The translations under genes and the position numbers were made by a program. The notes below the pieces were generated by a model, which was given only the letters and a program-made list of their open reading frames with translations, was not told the DNA's origin and made no database searches. A DNA stretch of 56,742 bases, taken from contig DVEF01000068.1 in the NCBI GenBank assembly GCA_015295805.1, positions 1 through 56,742 of the forward strand, written 5' to 3'. Origin of the DNA: Geminocystis sp. M7585_C2015_104 (GTDB taxonomy: Bacteria > Cyanobacteriota > Cyanobacteriia > Cyanobacteriales > Cyanobacteriaceae). The number at the start of each line of letters is the position of its first letter. Positions within the stretch are counted from its first letter, which is position 1. This document shows, piece after piece, positions 55,306 to 56,742 of this stretch.

Positions 55306-56742
55306 TTAGGCTTCTACACGGCGGGTGGTCTTGTCGCCCACTTTTTGGAAGACACCCCACTCTACCTGTTCTGGATCTAGGTCGGGATCGATACCGGCAA
55401 AAACGTCGCGGAAGAGGGTACGAGCGCCGTGCCAGATGTGCCCAAAGAAGAAGAGGAGAGCGAAGGTAGCATGGGCGAAAGCAAACCAACCACGGGGACT
55501 GGTACGGAACACCCCGTCGGAGTTGAGGGTTTCGGTGTCGAAGCGGAAGGGTTCACCCAACTGGGCTTTGCGGGCAAAACGTTTTACATCCAGGGGATCG
55601 GTGAAAGTTTGACCGTCCAACTCGCCGCCGTAGAAGGTAACAGTAACCCCTGTTTGCTCGATGCTCAACTGGGATTCAGCACGACGGAAGGGGATGTCGG
55701 CTCGGACAATGCCGTCTTTGTCTACTAGAACCACGGGGAAGGTTTCAAAGAAGTTGGGCATACGACGCACTGTCAATTCGCGTCCTTCCTTATCTTTGAA
55801 CACAGGGTGTCCTAGCCAGGCTTGGGCTATTCCATCCCCTTTATTCATGGGGCCGGTGCGGAAGAGACCTCCTTTGGCGGGGCTATTGCCGATATAGTCA
55901 TAGAAGGCTAGTTTCTCGGGGATAGAAGACCAGGCCTCGGAAAGACTTGCTCCCTGAGCCAATTTTTCCTCCACCCGCCGTTGGATTTCTTGTTGGAAGT
56001 ATCCCTGATCCCACTGATAACGGGTTGGCCCAAACAGCTCTATTGGGGTTGTAGCGCTGCCGTACCACATAGTCCCGGCTACAACGAAGGCGGCGAAGAA
56101 GACGGCGGCGATACTGCTGGAGAGTACTGTTTCGATGTTCCCCATTCTGAGGGCCTTGTAGAGTCTTTCAGGGGGACGTACGCTCAGGTGGAACAGGCCG
56201 GCGATAATCCCCACGATCCCAGCGGCTATGTGGTGGGCCACCACGCCACCTGGGTTAAAGGGGTTAAAGCCTGCTGGTCCCCATTCTGGTGCTACTGGTT
56301 CCACATGTCCCGTTAAACCGTAGGGATCGGACACCCACATACCAGGCCCCCACAAACCGGTGAGGTGGAAGGCGCCAAATCCGAAGCAGAGTAAACCCGC
56401 CAAGAACAGGTGAATACCGAAGATTTTAGGTAGGTCTAGGGCCGGTTCACCGGTGCGAGGGTCGAAGAAGAGGTCCAAATCCCAGTATACCCAGTGCCAA
56501 ACTGCCGCCAAGAATAGCAAACCGGACAGGACGATATGGGCTATGGCCACTCCTTCAAAGGACCAGAAGCCGGGTTCAACTCCTGTTTCGCCGGTTACGC
56601 TCCAGCCTCCCCAGGAAGCGGTCACCCCCAGACGGGCCATAAAGGGGAGCACAAACATCCCCTGACGCCACATGGGGTTCAATACTGGGTCGCTTGGGTC
56701 AAATACTGCCAACTCGTACAACGCCATGGACCCCGCCCAGCC
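55306..56742 (-). CDS. psbB: Photosystem II CP47 chlorophyll-binding protein, 5' end outside window
   Basis: CP47 is an inner antenna of photosystem II with six membrane helices. From the right edge the frame reads GWAGS, then [20 protein letters not shown], which is residue 32 onward of the usual protein, so about 31 residues are missing outside the window. Chlorophyll-ligand His residues are seen in [17 protein letters not shown] and VAHHIAAGI, and a large lumenal loop lies between helices five and six. The ending [16 protein letters not shown] is standard for CP47. Confidence 0.98.
   Translation of the reverse strand, partial: GWAGSMALYELAVFDPSDPVLNPMWRQGMFVLPFMARLGVTASWGGWSVTGETGVEPGFWSFEGVAIAHIVLSGLLFLAAVWHWVYWDLDLFFDPRTGEPALDLPKIFGIHLFLAGLLCFGFGAFHLTGLWGPGMWVSDPYGLTGHVEPVAPEWGPAGFNPFNPGGVVAHHIAAGIVGIIAGLFHLSVRPPERLYKALRMGNIETVLSSSIAAVFFAAFVVAGTMWYGSATTPIELFGPTRYQWDQGYFQQEIQRRVEEKLAQGASLSEAWSSIPEKLAFYDYIGNSPAKGGLFRTGPMNKGDGIAQAWLGHPVFKDKEGRELTVRRMPNFFETFPVVLVDKDGIVRADIPFRRAESQLSIEQTGVTVTFYGGELDGQTFTDPLDVKRFARKAQLGEPFRFDTETLNSDGVFRTSPRGWFAFAHATFALLFFFGHIWHGARTLFRDVFAGIDPDLDPEQVEWGVFQKVGDKTTRRVEA

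Overview
The window is a stretch of cyanobacterial chromosome. The evidence is photosystem II genes (psbB, psbT and a PsbV-type cytochrome c), a plant-type ferredoxin (petF), a three-domain ribosomal protein S1, a group 1 sigma factor of the SigA type, and several cyanobacterial families (DUF3172, DUF3747, a small RRM protein, YqeG). The DNA is rich in C/G homopolymer runs. I saw no phage, insertion sequence, CRISPR array, tRNA or rRNA, so this reads as core chromosome with one accessory island. The species cannot be named from the sequence alone.

Layout. 1-11.9 kb: priA (cut by the left edge), a 48-residue basic protein and an RRM protein on the minus strand; then lpxB (+) facing mutL and a REC-GGDEF-EAL regulator (-); then a pilT-sbcD pair, a GDSL esterase and a CPBP membrane protease. 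12-19 kb: dusB facing alaS with overlapping 3' ends, then trpS-metF-ftsY. 19.4-28.2 kb: an island with a giant multidomain phosphatase/nucleotidase, broken by one frameshift, and a 1063-residue protein with two tandem alkaline-phosphatase domains. 28.4-34.6 kb: murI, an AMIN/amidase_3 cell-wall hydrolase, a GST, a conserved protein, a TrmH-type methyltransferase and sigA, all minus. 34.6-36.4 kb: mostly non-coding, holding a long nested inverted repeat and one small protein gene. 36.4-46 kb: an M23 peptidase, rpsP-khpA with a clear terminator, a decayed TPR gene, acyP, glmS, a DUF3172 protein, an ABC exporter and an hpnJ-like radical SAM enzyme. 46-56.7 kb: the PsbV-like cytochrome, yqeG, a lipoprotein-like unknown, obgE, recQ, petF, a DUF3747 protein, and rps1-nrdR-psbT-psbB (psbB is cut by the right edge).

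Most genes are housekeeping: DNA repair and replication restart, translation, the cell envelope and photosynthesis. The most interesting part is the phosphate island. Both large phosphatase genes are preceded by arrays of TTAA-type octamers at an exact 11-bp period, the pattern of cyanobacterial PhoB/SphR boxes. Both proteins lack an N-terminal signal peptide and both end in the same three-repeat module of about 140 residues. The alkaline-phosphatase domains keep the acidic and serine active-site positions, but in a hand alignment all three zinc-binding histidines are replaced. Together these suggest a Pho-regulated pair of surface or secreted phosphatases that share a C-terminal export or anchoring module.
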